A program made the translations under genes and the position numbers. This document shows positions 6,559-14,427 of a stretch of 19,566 nt of DNA, piece after piece. This DNA comes from Deferribacteraceae bacterium (GTDB taxonomy: Bacteria; Chrysiogenota; Deferribacteres; Deferribacterales; JAISNW01). Positions within the stretch are counted from its first letter, which is position 1; every line of letters starts with the position of its first letter. Location: contig JAITJJ010000150.1 in NCBI GenBank assembly GCA_031278965.1, forward strand, positions 1 through 19,566, read 5' to 3'. The notes beneath the pieces were generated by a model. The model searched no databases. It was not told the origin of the DNA and was given only the letters and a program-made list of their open reading frames with translations.

Positions 6559-6963
6559 TTATATCCTTCTCCGCTTCCTGGGGCGGCACCCGTTATGGGG
6601 GATAGGGGTAATATCTTTTATAGCTGTAACAGATATCCCTGCCGCCTGTATCGCCCTAACAGCGCTCTCACGCCCGGAACCGGGACCTTTAATCGATACC
6701 TCCACCTCCAACACCCCCGCTTCTTTCGCCTTCTTAGCGGCTGAATCCGCCGCCAATTGCGCCGCAAACGGAGTTGACTTGCGGGAGTTTTTAAAGCTCT
6801 GAGCTCCTCCCGCACCTCCGCTGCCGCCGGTTGCCCAACAGATGACGTTGCCTTTAAGATCTGAAAAGGTTACGTGTGTATTGTTAAATGTAGAGCTTAC
6901 ATGGGCAATAGCTCTGGGAACAATCTTCTTCTCTTTTTTAGTGCTGCGTTTTGCCTGAGCCAT
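6559..6963 (-). CDS. rpsK: 30S ribosomal protein S11
   Basis: A 134-residue S11 of normal length. A lysine-rich start is followed by AIAHVSSTFNNTHVTFSDLKGNVICWATGG, the hallmark strand region, then SRKSTPFAAQLAADSAAKKA and the ending TPIPHNGCRPRKRRRI seen in nearly all bacterial S11 proteins. It lies on the platform of the small subunit near the mRNA exit and contacts the 3' end of 16S rRNA. Starts at ATG eight bases after the rpsM stop, within the infA-rplQ block. Confidence 0.98.
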   Translation of the reverse strand: MAQAKRSTKKEKKIVPRAIAHVSSTFNNTHVTFSDLKGNVICWATGGSGGAGGAQSFKNSRKSTPFAAQLAADSAAKKAKEAGVLEVEVSIKGPGSGRESAVRAIQAAGISVTAIKDITPIPHNGCRPRKRRRI

Positions 6964-6971
6964 ATATTCTC

Positions 6972-7340
6972 CTATTTCTTCTTAATGCCGCGTTTGCCTG
7001 CCAAGCCGCGTCTGGTGCGGGCATTGCTTCTGGTTTTCTGCCCGCGGCAGGGAAGGTTATTTCTATGCCGGACCCCGCGATAGCAGTTGATCTCTATCAA
7101 ACGCTTTATGGATAATCCTATCTCTTTACGGAGATCCCCCTCCACCTTGACATTGGTGTCAAGATAATGCCGTATATCGGCAATCTCCTGCTCGGTAAGC
7201 TCCCCTACCCTTTTAAGGGAAGATATACCGGTATCGGAAATTATCTTCCGCGCTGTGGGTCTGCCCACCCCAAAGATATAGGTCAACCCTATTTCAACCT
7301 TTTTATTATTCGGTATGTCAACACCGGCTACTCGCGCCAC
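6972..7340 (-). CDS. rpsM: 30S ribosomal protein S13
   Basis: A 122-residue S13. It begins MARVAGVDIPNNKKVEIGLTYIFGVGR, has the helix-two-turn-helix region with RHYLDTNVKVEGDLRKE, and ends in the basic tail GQKTRSNARTRRGLAGKRGIKKK that reaches the tRNA sites. S13 sits in the head of the small subunit and makes the bridges to L5 of the large subunit. The start is GTG with GGAGG seven bases upstream. It follows rpmJ by 25 bases. Confidence 0.98.
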   Translation of the reverse strand: MARVAGVDIPNNKKVEIGLTYIFGVGRPTARKIISDTGISSLKRVGELTEQEIADIRHYLDTNVKVEGDLRKEIGLSIKRLIEINCYRGVRHRNNLPCRGQKTRSNARTRRGLAGKRGIKKK

Positions 7341-7365
7341 TAAAAGCCTCCTTATATAGCCTTAT

Positions 7366-7479
7366 CTAGCCTTGTCTCTGCTTATGGCGGGGATTTTCGC
7401 ATATTACCCGCACAACGCCTTTGCGCTTCACAATCTTGCACTTGGTGCAGATCGGTTTAACACTTGCCCTAACTTTCAT
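7366..7479 (-). CDS. rpmJ: 50S ribosomal protein L36, zinc-binding form
   Basis: A 37-residue gene found by translating the gap between infA and rpsM. It reads MKVRASVKPICTKCKIVKRK at the start and ends NPRHKQRQG before TAG. The zinc ligands are C11-x2-C14-x12-C27-x4-H32, the standard zinc-ribbon form of L36. L36 is a small late-assembling protein at the base of the large-subunit stalk region. Position between infA and rpsM is the classic one, and start ATG lies nine bases after the infA stop. Confidence 0.97.
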   Translation of the reverse strand: MKVRASVKPICTKCKIVKRKGVVRVICENPRHKQRQG

Positions 7480-7488
7480 AATATTTCC

Positions 7489-7710
7489 TCACTTATGCCT
7501 GTAAGTGATTCTGCCGCGGCTTAGATCATAGGGGGAAAGTTCCACCGTAACCTTATCTCCCGGCAGTATCCTAATAAAATTCATCCGCATCTTCCCCGAA
7601 AGGTGCGCGGTTATCAGATGTTTATTCTCAAGCTCTACCTTAAAAGTAGCGTTTGGAAGCGCCTCGCTGACCATCCCCGACGCCTCTATAACTTCCCCTT
7701 TTTTTGACAT
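7489..7710 (-). CDS. infA: translation initiation factor IF-1
   Basis: A 73-residue single OB-fold protein, MSKKGEVIEASGMVSEALPN at the start and KVTVELSPYDLSRGRITYRHK at the end, matching IF-1 over its whole length. IF-1 occupies the A site of the 30S subunit during initiation. It is the first gene after a strong promoter, so it heads the block infA-rpmJ-rpsM-rpsK-rpsD-rpoA-rpoA-rplQ. The leader between promoter and ATG is about 65 bases; AGGGAAG ends close to the ATG as a modest ribosome binding site. Confidence 0.98.
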   Translation of the reverse strand: MSKKGEVIEASGMVSEALPNATFKVELENKHLITAHLSGKMRMNFIRILPGDKVTVELSPYDLSRGRITYRHK

Positions 7711-7775
7711 ATCTTCCCTATCTTAAAATAATCCGGTTTCAATCTCTTATAAGCTTCAAAATTCACAAGGAAGCA

Positions 7776-7803
7776 ATTATATACAAATACATAAAAAAGT
7801 CAA
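7776..7803 (-). promoter_or_regulatory. near-consensus sigma-70 promoter upstream of infA
   Basis: On the minus strand TTGACT (7803-7798) and a perfect TATAAT (7781-7776) are spaced by 16 bases within a very AT-rich stretch. The -35 box overlaps the TGA stop of map. The gap between map and infA is 89 bases, large for this tightly packed cluster, as expected where a new transcript begins. It would give extra transcription of infA through rplQ, including both rpoA genes, independent of the S10/spc block. Confidence 0.75.
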
Positions 7804-8558
7804 GGGGAGACAGATATGGTTAAAATCTGCAACCCTTCCCTTGTTATCGCCACAGTATTTTCATAGTGGGAGGCCGGTTTTCCGTCAATGGTGCTGCAAG
7901 TCCACCCATCTATTTTAGAGGTTACGATACGGCAATCTCCCAAAGTAAGCATTGGCTCTATGGCAAGGAGCATCCCATGCCGTAATTTGGGACCCTTGCC
8001 GGCCCCGCCATAGTTCGGCACCGGAGGATCCTCATGAAGGGAGCGCCCTATCCCGTGCCCAAGCATATCTCTTACCACCCCAAACCCCGCCGCTTCAGCG
8101 GAAAGTTGGACAGCGTTTGAGATATCGGATACCCGTCCGCCCGGTTTTGCCATATTGCACCCTGCAAAGAAAGCATCTTCGGCGGCTTTTATCAACTTGG
8201 CCACTGGGGGCGCAATATCCCCTACCGGATAGGTTCTCGCTGCATCGGCATGAAAACCGTTGCGGTAAGCCCCAATATCCACGCTTACAATATCGCCTTC
8301 CTCCAACCTCCTTGCTGATGGGATGCCGTGCACCACCACCTCGTTTACGCTCACACATGCGGCAGCGGGAAACCCTCTGTAACCAAGAAAAGAAGGGATT
8401 GCGCTATGTTTGGCAAACACTTCTTCCGTCAAACGGTTTATCTCGGCGGTGGTTACTCCCGGCTTTATAAAATCAGCGAGCCTGTCAAAAATTTCAGCAA
8501 GTATCGCCCCGTTTTTTCTGACTATCCCTATCTCGTGATTACTCTTTAGGTATATCAC
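7800..8558 (-). CDS. map: methionine aminopeptidase, type I
   Basis: A 252-residue type I enzyme that removes the initiator methionine from new proteins. All five metal ligands are visible: D94 (VSVDIGAY), D105 (FHADAART), H168 (GHGIGRSLHEDP), E201 (LLAIEPM) and E233 (HYENTVAI); catalytic His78 is in VVHGIP and the second histidine in LHEDPPVPN. It has no N-terminal zinc-finger extension. It starts at GTG nine bases after adk, preceded by AAAGG, and carries the promoter for the next block over its stop codon. Confidence 0.97.
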   Translation of the reverse strand: MIYLKSNHEIGIVRKNGAILAEIFDRLADFIKPGVTTAEINRLTEEVFAKHSAIPSFLGYRGFPAAACVSVNEVVVHGIPSARRLEEGDIVSVDIGAYRNGFHADAARTYPVGDIAPPVAKLIKAAEDAFFAGCNMAKPGGRVSDISNAVQLSAEAAGFGVVRDMLGHGIGRSLHEDPPVPNYGGAGKGPKLRHGMLLAIEPMLTLGDCRIVTSKIDGWTCSTIDGKPASHYENTVAITREGLQILTISVSP

Positions 8559-8567
8559 AACCTTTTA

Positions 8568-9215
8568 TCACCCAAGAAACGCTTTAATCTTTTTATATAC
8601 ATCCGCGGCGGATCTGGTTCCGTCCAGAGAGAGAACTATCCCCCGTTTTTCATAAAGCGGTTTAATAACCGCCGTGCTCTCATGGAAAACTTTAAGCCTC
8701 TTAGATAGCGTTTCCACCGTGTCATCATCACGGCAGATAAGTTTTTCGCCGTCGGCATCACAAGCTTCCGCACTTTTAGGCGGATTGAACTTTATATGGT
8801 AAACCCTCCCGCATACGGGACAGCTTCTTCGCCCGGTTATCCTCTCATAAATTATATCATCCGGCACTTCAAGGGAGATAACATGAGTGATCTTGTAACT
8901 TAGCTCCTTCTCCAACATGGCGTCAAGAGCTTCTACCTGAACAACCGTTCTTGGAAAGCCGTCAAGGATAAAGCCATTTTTAGCATCCTCAGCTTTTAAG
9001 CGCTCGCTCATAACTTCGACAATGAGGGTGTCCGGCACCAAAAGACCTTGCGTCATATAGTTTTTTGCTTCCATCCCCAGAGGGGTGCCATCTTTTACCG
9101 CCTTCCGCAATATGTCGCCTGTGGAAATCTGTATAACATCGTAGTCACGGATTATGTTTTCAGACTGCGTTCCTTTTCCCGAACCGGGAGCGCCTAAAAA
9201 AAGGATATTAATCAT
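8568..9215 (-). CDS. adk: adenylate kinase with cysteine-type lid
   Basis: A 215-residue adenylate kinase (ATP + AMP to 2 ADP). It opens with the P-loop GAPGSGKGTQ at residues 8-17, followed by QISTGDILR, the AMP-binding DGFPRT segment near residues 85-90, and TGRRSCPVCGRVYH. The lid is the long form with C-x2-C-x16-C-x2-D, a zinc-binding type lid in which the fourth ligand is aspartate rather than cysteine. Typical place between secY and map. It starts two bases after the secY stop with no clear ribosome binding site, so it is probably translationally coupled to secY. Confidence 0.97.
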   Translation of the reverse strand: MINILFLGAPGSGKGTQSENIIRDYDVIQISTGDILRKAVKDGTPLGMEAKNYMTQGLLVPDTLIVEVMSERLKAEDAKNGFILDGFPRTVVQVEALDAMLEKELSYKITHVISLEVPDDIIYERITGRRSCPVCGRVYHIKFNPPKSAEACDADGEKLICRDDDTVETLSKRLKVFHESTAVIKPLYEKRGIVLSLDGTRSAADVYKKIKAFLG

Positions 9216-9217
9216 AG

Positions 9218-10510
9218 TTAATGATACCTTCCCCGAATACGCCCCTGCTTTAAAAAACCGTCATAATTGTTGGTTATAAGGTGCGCCTCTATCTTCTGAA
9301 TGACATCCAATCCAACCCCCACCACAATAAGAACGCTCGTTCCGCCGAAATAAAACGGCATATTAAACCAAGAGATTATTATCTGCGGCAGAATCGCCAC
9401 AAGCGCCAGATATATTGAACCCACAAAGGTAAGTCTGGAAAGCACATAGTCTATAAAATCCGCCGTAGCAGCCCCCGGGCGCTTACCAGGTATTACCCCG
9501 CCGGATTTTTGTATGTTTTCGGCTATATCGTTGGGGTTAAAGATAATTGAAGTATAAAAATAGGTAAAAAACACAATAAATACAGTTGAAAGGAGATAAT
9601 AAGGCCAGTTTGACGGATCAAAAAAGCTCCCAATCCTCTCGGTTATCGGCGTTTTAACAAAAGTCGCCAGAGTTGGAGGGAGTGTAACTATGGTGGATGC
9701 GAATATTATTGGGATAACCCCGGCCGGATTGAGTTTTAACGGGAGATACGATGTCACGGTTTGAGAGCGTGCCCCGATGGTGCCCTTTCGGACATATTGA
9801 ATCGGCAAACGCCTCTGGGAGGTTTCCATAAATACTATGGCTAAAAAGGCCGCTGCCATCACAACCAACGCTATTAACAGCGGGATAATCTGAATCTGGG
9901 AGAGCCGAACCAGGGTCCAAGTTTGCGTAATGGCAGCAGGGAGGGCGGCGATGATACCCGCCATAATAAGAAGCGACATCCCGTTGCCTATCCCGAAAGA
10001 AGTTATCTTCTCCCCCAACCACATTAAAAATATGGTGCCGGTAGTAAGGGTGAGGGCGGTAATAAGCCTAAACCCCCAACCGCTCTGCATGGCAACATTC
10101 ATCCCCTCAAGACCTATAGCAATGGCAAAACCTTGGAAAAAGCTGATAAATACGGTGAAATATCTTGTATAGCGGGTGATCTTTTCCCGCCCTTCGGTTC
10201 CGCGTTTTTTAAGTTCCCCAAGGTGGGGGATAACAACGGTTAAGAGTTCCAAAATAATGGATGCCGATATATACGGCATAACCCCAAGCCCAAAAACCGT
10301 AAGTTTTTTAAGAGCGCCGCCCGTAAACATATCCAGAAAACCTAAAAGATTGCCGCCGGAGTTTTCAAAAAACCTAGTCAGAGCGTCCGCATCTATTCCG
10401 GGGGTCGGAACATGCACCCCAAGCCGAAATACCGCAAGCAGCGCAAGCGTCATGAATATCCGTTTGCGCAAATCTGGTATTGAAAATATATTTTCTATCT
10501 TTCTCAGCAT
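9218..10510 (-). CDS. secY: preprotein translocase subunit SecY
   Basis: A 430-residue integral membrane protein, normal length for bacterial SecY. It has about ten predicted membrane spans, beginning near residue 18 (IFMTLALLAVFRLGVHVPTP) and ending with GVGLDVIQKIEAHLI before the cytosolic tail. Family hallmarks include the plug region FLDMFTGGALKKLTVFGLGVMPYISASI, the RRLPIQYVRKG segment and the NPNDIAENIQKSGG and IPGKRPG loop that engages SecA and the ribosome. It forms the SecYEG channel in the inner membrane. ATG start, 29 bases after rplO, the usual L15-SecY order of the spc operon. Confidence 0.98.
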   Translation of the reverse strand: MLRKIENIFSIPDLRKRIFMTLALLAVFRLGVHVPTPGIDADALTRFFENSGGNLLGFLDMFTGGALKKLTVFGLGVMPYISASIILELLTVVIPHLGELKKRGTEGREKITRYTRYFTVFISFFQGFAIAIGLEGMNVAMQSGWGFRLITALTLTTGTIFLMWLGEKITSFGIGNGMSLLIMAGIIAALPAAITQTWTLVRLSQIQIIPLLIALVVMAAAFLAIVFMETSQRRLPIQYVRKGTIGARSQTVTSYLPLKLNPAGVIPIIFASTIVTLPPTLATFVKTPITERIGSFFDPSNWPYYLLSTVFIVFFTYFYTSIIFNPNDIAENIQKSGGVIPGKRPGAATADFIDYVLSRLTFVGSIYLALVAILPQIIISWFNMPFYFGGTSVLIVVGVGLDVIQKIEAHLITNNYDGFLKQGRIRGRYH

Positions 10511-10539
10511 ATATGCTCCGCTCTCATTTAAGCCTTCGC

Positions 10540-11079
10540 CTACTTCTTAACCTGTTTGCTGGCTTGTTTTTTGGCTTTCCTCGCCTCTTTCGCAAGATAA
10601 CGCTCTTTTACTGCCTCGTTTTCCTTAAACGGGGGGATAAGTTCAACCTTGCCGCCGGCGGCTTCCACCTTTTCCAAAGCGGATTTGGATATTTTATCCA
10701 CTTTAAAGTGAAGTTTCTTTGAAAATTCCCCGTCTCCAAGTATCTTTATCCCGTCTCTGTTTGCGTGCACAAGACCGAAGGCTTTCAGGGTCTCCGCATT
10801 TACAACGGCGCCGTCAGTAAAATATTTATCAATGCTTTTAAGGTTTACCGTTTCATAGACAGAAGCAAAACGGGCGTTGCTGAACCCTCTTTTGGGGATT
10901 CTGCGGGTCATGGGCATCTGTCCCCCTTCAAAACCGGGTTTTGTCTGTCCGCCGGAGCGCGCTTTCTGCCCCTTATGACCTTTGCCTGCGGTAGTGCCAA
11001 GCCCTGAACCCGTTCCGCGCCCCAAACGTTTTCTCGCCTTATTAGCCCCTTTTGCGGGCTTTAACTCATGTATAAACAC
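10540..11079 (-). CDS. rplO: 50S ribosomal protein L15 with C-terminal extension
   Basis: A 179-residue L15; most bacterial L15 proteins are about 145. The core is clear: ELKPAKGANKARKRLGRGTGSG, GKGHKGQKARSGG, PGFEGGQMP and RRIPKRGF in the N-terminal half, then the globular C-terminal domain to about residue 148 (VEAAGGKVELI). The last 30 residues are Lys/Ala/Glu-rich and likely a helical or disordered tail. It starts at GTG three bases after the rpsE stop, which leaves no room for rpmD (L30) at its usual position. Confidence 0.96.
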   Translation of the reverse strand: MFIHELKPAKGANKARKRLGRGTGSGLGTTAGKGHKGQKARSGGQTKPGFEGGQMPMTRRIPKRGFSNARFASVYETVNLKSIDKYFTDGAVVNAETLKAFGLVHANRDGIKILGDGEFSKKLHFKVDKISKSALEKVEAAGGKVELIPPFKENEAVKERYLAKEARKAKKQASKQVKK

Positions 11080-11082
11080 GCG

Positions 11083-11595
11083 CTACTCCTCATCTTCATC
11101 TTTTCTTTTAATAAACTCGGATATATCCTTATCCCGAAATTCCGCCACTTCGCCCACAGTCCGAATCTTGCTGAACCCATCCAGAGCCGCATAAAGGGAG
11201 TTAAACGGGTTTCTGCTGCGGACAGATTTTGCCAATATATTATGCAACCCCGCTAGTTCAAAGAGGGAACGCACCGCTCCTCCTGCTATAATCCCCGTTC
11301 CAGGAGCCGCCGGTTTCATTACTATCTCACTTGCCCCATAGCGCCCGACTACTTCGTGGGGGATACTCCCCTTCACTACGGGGATAGATATGATATTCTT
11401 TTTAGCGGCTTCCAAGGCTTTGCGGATCGCATCCGGAACTTCTCTGGCTTTCCCATGACCGATGCCTACTTTGCCACTCTTATCGCCCACCACCACAAGT
11501 GCGGTAAACTTAAAGATTCGCCCGCCCTTAACAACCTTGGTCACTCTGCCTATATGGACAACTTTGTCCGCAAGCTGTTTTTCCTCAGTAATCAA
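11083..11595 (-). CDS. rpsE: 30S ribosomal protein S5
   Basis: A 170-residue S5. The N-terminal double-stranded RNA-binding-like part contains RVTKVVKGGRIFKFTALVVVGD and GKVGIGHGKAREVPDAIRKA, and the C-terminal half has the GIIAGGAVRSLFELAGLHNILAKSVRS segment. S5 is involved in mRNA unwinding and decoding fidelity. The start appears to be TTG, with GGAGG eight bases upstream; no ATG or GTG lies nearby in frame before the conserved region, so this unusual start is likely real. It ends in an acidic DEDEE tail. Confidence 0.96.
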   Translation of the reverse strand: MITEEKQLADKVVHIGRVTKVVKGGRIFKFTALVVVGDKSGKVGIGHGKAREVPDAIRKALEAAKKNIISIPVVKGSIPHEVVGRYGASEIVMKPAAPGTGIIAGGAVRSLFELAGLHNILAKSVRSRNPFNSLYAALDGFSKIRTVGEVAEFRDKDISEFIKRKDEDEE

Positions 11596-11610
11596 AATGC
11601 AATCCTCCGC

Positions 11611-11976
11611 CTAAAAAATCAGACCGTTTGAACGGGCGGCCTCAGCCAAAGCCTTAATCCGCCCATGATATAAAAAGCCTCCGCGGTCAAACACCACAGT
11701 GGAAATCCCCTTTCCCTTAGCTCTTAAAGATATAAGTTTGCCAACCGCCTCGGCGCTCTTTAAGTTTAGCTTCCCTTCAAACTCGCTTTTAAGCCCGGCT
11801 TCAAGGGAACTTGCGGCAGCTAGAGTTACGCCTTCATTATCGTCAATAATCTGTGCATAGATATAACGGTTGCTCTTAAACACCGCAAGCCGCGGACGCG
11901 CAGATGTTCCCCGCACTTTTTTGCGAAGCCTGATATGGCGTTTCTGTCTGCCAAGCTCTCTTTCGTTAATCTTCAC
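11611..11976 (-). CDS. rplR: 50S ribosomal protein L18
   Basis: A 121-residue L18 of normal length. It contains RKKVRGTSARPRLAVFKSNRYIYAQIIDD, the typical first part that binds 5S rRNA, and ends VVFDRGGFLYHGRIKALAEAARSNGLIF, the conserved C-terminal helix. L18 and L5 hold 5S rRNA in the central protuberance. GTG start, 11 bases after rplF; the standard L6-L18-S5 order. Confidence 0.97.
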   Translation of the reverse strand: MKINERELGRQKRHIRLRKKVRGTSARPRLAVFKSNRYIYAQIIDDNEGVTLAAASSLEAGLKSEFEGKLNLKSAEAVGKLISLRAKGKGISTVVFDRGGFLYHGRIKALAEAARSNGLIF

Positions 11977-11987
11977 CTGTTCAACTC

Positions 11988-12533
11988 CTATTTTTTACCG
12001 GATTTACCGGCTTTTAATACCACACGTTCTCCGTGGTAGCGTATCCCCTTCCCAAGATAAGGTTCCGGTTTCCGCAGGGAGCGTATCTCTGCAGCCACAC
12101 GCCCCACAAGCGCTTTGTCTATCCCCTTGACCAATATCTTATGCTGTCCCTCAACACCAAACTCTATCCCTGCCGGAGGTTCCACTATGGTGGGGTGGGA
12201 CTTGCCTATACTTAAATCCAGCGTTTTTCCTTTCATAGCCGCCCTATATCCGCCCTTGGAATCAACAATATCCAAGGTTTTTACAAAACCGGCGGTAACC
12301 CCCGTAACCATGTTGGCTATCAAAGTCCTTGTAAGCCCGTGTAAACTTGCGCTTTGAGTATTTTCAACCTTAGTTTCCACAAAAATAGTATTGTTTTCTA
12401 TCCGGATGCCGACTAAGGACGGGAGCTTATGGGAAAGTTTCCCTTTGCTCCCCTCCACATTGACGGCCTCCCCTTCAAGGGTTATTTTTACCCCTGCCGG
12501 CACCTCAATCGGTTTTTTTCCTATTCGTGACAT
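11988..12533 (-). CDS. rplF: 50S ribosomal protein L6
   Basis: A 181-residue L6, with the usual two repeated domains: MSRIGKKPIEVPAGVKI opens the first, and the second ends GKGIRYHGERVVLKAGKSGKK, which is close to universal for the family. L6 lies near the factor-binding site and the base of the L7/L12 stalk. ATG start, nine bases after rpsH, in the S8-L6-L18 order of the spc operon. Confidence 0.98.
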   Translation of the reverse strand: MSRIGKKPIEVPAGVKITLEGEAVNVEGSKGKLSHKLPSLVGIRIENNTIFVETKVENTQSASLHGLTRTLIANMVTGVTAGFVKTLDIVDSKGGYRAAMKGKTLDLSIGKSHPTIVEPPAGIEFGVEGQHKILVKGIDKALVGRVAAEIRSLRKPEPYLGKGIRYHGERVVLKAGKSGKK

Positions 12534-12542
12534 ATTAGCTCC

Positions 12543-12941
12543 TCACCATATCTGGCAGATATATTCGCCGCCGATCTTCTCCACCAAACACTGCTTAACA
12601 GTCTTAATCCCCCTGGAGGTGGAAACAACCCCGTTGCCGAGCCCGCCCAAAACCAGAGTAAGGTTGGAGTTATTTACATAAAGCCTTCTGCCGGGCTTGG
12701 AAATACGCTTTAATCCTCTTATAACAGAGCTTCCGTGCTCTGTGTATTTGAGCTTTGCTATTATCTTTTTATGCCCGTCTTCTTCCAAAACCTGAAAACC
12801 GTTCAGATACCCCTCGTTTACAAAGACAGCCACTATCTTTTCCTTCATCTTAGAGTGCGGAATACTGACTTCCGTATGCCTTGCCAAAAGTGCGTTGCGT
12901 ATGCGGGTCAACATGTCCGCTATGGGATCGGTTAATCTCAT
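12543..12941 (-). CDS. rpsH: 30S ribosomal protein S8
   Basis: A 132-residue S8. It starts MRLTDPIADMLTRIRNALLARH and ends GLGNGVVSTSRGIKTVKQCLVEKIGGEYICQIW, both diagnostic (STSRG motif binding 16S rRNA helix 21). In enteric bacteria S8 is the translational repressor of the spc operon acting near rplE; I have not identified such a site here. ATG start, nine bases after rpsN. Confidence 0.98.
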   Translation of the reverse strand: MRLTDPIADMLTRIRNALLARHTEVSIPHSKMKEKIVAVFVNEGYLNGFQVLEEDGHKKIIAKLKYTEHGSSVIRGLKRISKPGRRLYVNNSNLTLVLGGLGNGVVSTSRGIKTVKQCLVEKIGGEYICQIW

Positions 12942-12950
12942 CTTGCCCTC

Positions 12951-13136
12951 CTACCAGCTGGATTTACGAACGCCGGGAATTTCGCCCGCAAGAGCTAGTT
13001 TCCTAAAGCACATACGACACATATCAAAACGGCGGATATAAGCCCTTGGCCTGCCGCAGAGCGGACACCGGTTCTTCTGTCTCACCTTAAATTTTTTCTT
13101 TTCAAAAGCGCTGTTATATTTCGCAGTGGTCGCCAT
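12951..13136 (-). CDS. rpsN: 30S ribosomal protein S14, type Z (zinc)
   Basis: A 61-residue S14 of the short zinc-binding type. It contains CPLCGRPRAYIRRFDMCRMCFRK, a C-x2-C-x12-C-x2-C zinc site, and ends GEIPGVRKSSW, invariant in this type. The long zinc-free S14 of enteric bacteria is about 100 residues, so the short form is clear. It binds the 3' major domain in the 30S head. ATG start, eight bases after rplE. Confidence 0.98.
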   Translation of the reverse strand: MATTAKYNSAFEKKKFKVRQKNRCPLCGRPRAYIRRFDMCRMCFRKLALAGEIPGVRKSSW

Positions 13137-13144
13137 AAAACCTC

Positions 13145-13684
13145 CTATTCGGTAAAAGGCATTCCGAGGGCTCTGAGAAGCTCTCTCCCCTCTTCGTCCG
13201 TCAGTGCGCTGGTGGTAATGATCACATCAAGCCCCCGCACCTTATCTATTTTATCATAGTCAATTTCCGGAAAGATAATCTGCTCTTTAATTCCGAAAGC
13301 ATAGTTACCCCTTCCGTCAAAAGACTTAGGATTAACCCCTCTAAAGTCTTTAACCCGCGCCAGAGCTATATTAAAAAGACGTTCCAAAAACTCATACATG
13401 CGGTCTCTTCTAAGAGTAACCTTGCATCCTATGGGATTGCCTTCTTTGATATTGAACCCCGCTATCGCCTTTTTGGCTTTGGTTACAACCGGTTTTTGTC
13501 CTGCTATTTTAGCCATATCAGACACCGCTGAATCCAAAACTTTGGGATTTGATACCGCCTCGCCCACCCCCATATTGAGAACCACCTTTTGAAGTTTGGG
13601 CGCCTGGTTAATATTTTTATAACCAAACCGCTTCATTAGGGCGGGGATAACCTCTTCTTTATATTTTTGCCGTAAGAGAACCAT
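13145..13684 (-). CDS. rplE: 50S ribosomal protein L5
   Basis: A 179-residue L5 with family landmarks in order: LRQKYKEEVIPALMKRFGY, KVVLNMGVGEA, GQKPVVTKAKKAIAGFNIKEG, GCKVTLRRDRMYEFLERL, and the end YDKIDKVRGLDVIITTSALTDEEGRELL. L5 binds 5S rRNA and forms a bridge to S13. ATG start, eight bases after rplX. Confidence 0.98.
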   Translation of the reverse strand: MVLLRQKYKEEVIPALMKRFGYKNINQAPKLQKVVLNMGVGEAVSNPKVLDSAVSDMAKIAGQKPVVTKAKKAIAGFNIKEGNPIGCKVTLRRDRMYEFLERLFNIALARVKDFRGVNPKSFDGRGNYAFGIKEQIIFPEIDYDKIDKVRGLDVIITTSALTDEEGRELLRALGMPFTE

Positions 13685-13692
13685 ATCTACCT

Positions 13693-14046
13693 CTAATCCT
13701 TATCCACAATTTCGCCGCACGCTTTGCAATAGCGGACCCTTTTGCCGCCCTCAAGCTCTTTTACGCCCAACCTAACCCCTTTATCGCACTTGGGGCAGCA
13801 ATACATAACATTGGAGATGTCAATCGGCATCTCCTTCTCAATTATCCCGCCTTCCGGGTGTGATTGACTCTGGCGGAAGTGGCGTTTTGCTACGTTTGCA
13901 TTTTCCACGATGACCTTTCTCTTGGAAATATCAACGCTTTTTACTTTAGCCCCTTTCAGTTTGGTATTGCGGGCGGGGGTAAGTTTATCTCTCCCGGCAA
14001 TAATCACAACCGGATCACCCTTTCTAATCTTATATTTAACAGCCAC
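13693..14046 (-). CDS. rplX: 50S ribosomal protein L24 with zinc ribbon
   Basis: A 117-residue L24. The N-terminal KOW fold is visible in YKIRKGDPVVIIAGRDK and the central HPEGGIIEKEMPIDISNV stretch is standard. The C-terminus carries two cysteine pairs, CPKC and CKAC, forming a zinc ribbon as in the cysteine-containing L24 group. L24 is one of the first proteins to bind 23S rRNA. GTG start directly after the rplN stop codon with no gap. Confidence 0.97.
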   Translation of the reverse strand: MAVKYKIRKGDPVVIIAGRDKLTPARNTKLKGAKVKSVDISKRKVIVENANVAKRHFRQSQSHPEGGIIEKEMPIDISNVMYCCPKCDKGVRLGVKELEGGKRVRYCKACGEIVDKD

Positions 14047-14427
14047 TCATCGCCTCCGTTCAAGCACTTCCGGCGCCATAGAGACAATTTTAAGAAAGGC
14101 TTTCGCCCTTATCTCTCTGGCAACCGGTCCAAAAACCCGGGTTCCCACCGGTTCATTGTTCTTGCTGATAAGAACCGCCGCATTGTCGTCAAATTTAATA
14201 TAGGTCCCGTCCGGTCTGCGGCGTTCCTTAGCGGTGCGGACTATAACCGCCCGGACAACGGAACCTTTTTTAACGTTACTGTCGGCGGCGGCGTTTTTCA
14301 CGCTCGCAACTATTATGTCCCCCGGCACCCCGTAACGTTTTCTGGAACCCCCTAACACCTTGATGCACATTATTTCTTTAGCACCGCTGTTATCGGCTAC
14401 CTTCAAACGGGTCTGTATCTGGATCAT
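14047..14427 (-). CDS. rplN: 50S ribosomal protein L14
   Basis: A 126-residue L14; 122 is typical, the extra residues being a short LERRR tail. It opens MIQIQTRLKVADNSGAKEIMCIKVLGGS and includes the R-P-D-G-x-x-IKFDDNAAVLI segment and GTRVFGPVAREIR, both diagnostic. L14 lies at the subunit interface, where RsfS binds. Its ATG overlaps the rpsQ stop by four bases (ATGA). Confidence 0.98.
   Translation of the reverse strand: MIQIQTRLKVADNSGAKEIMCIKVLGGSRKRYGVPGDIIVASVKNAAADSNVKKGSVVRAVIVRTAKERRRPDGTYIKFDDNAAVLISKNNEPVGTRVFGPVAREIRAKAFLKIVSMAPEVLERRR

Noticed and set aside
7952..8470. 172-codon open frame on the plus strand
   Set aside because: Antisense to map, whose catalytic residues are all present; low-complexity Pro/Arg/Leu translation typical of a shadow frame.
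13864..14355. 163-codon open frame on the plus strand
   Set aside because: Antisense to rplX and rplN, both complete and conserved.
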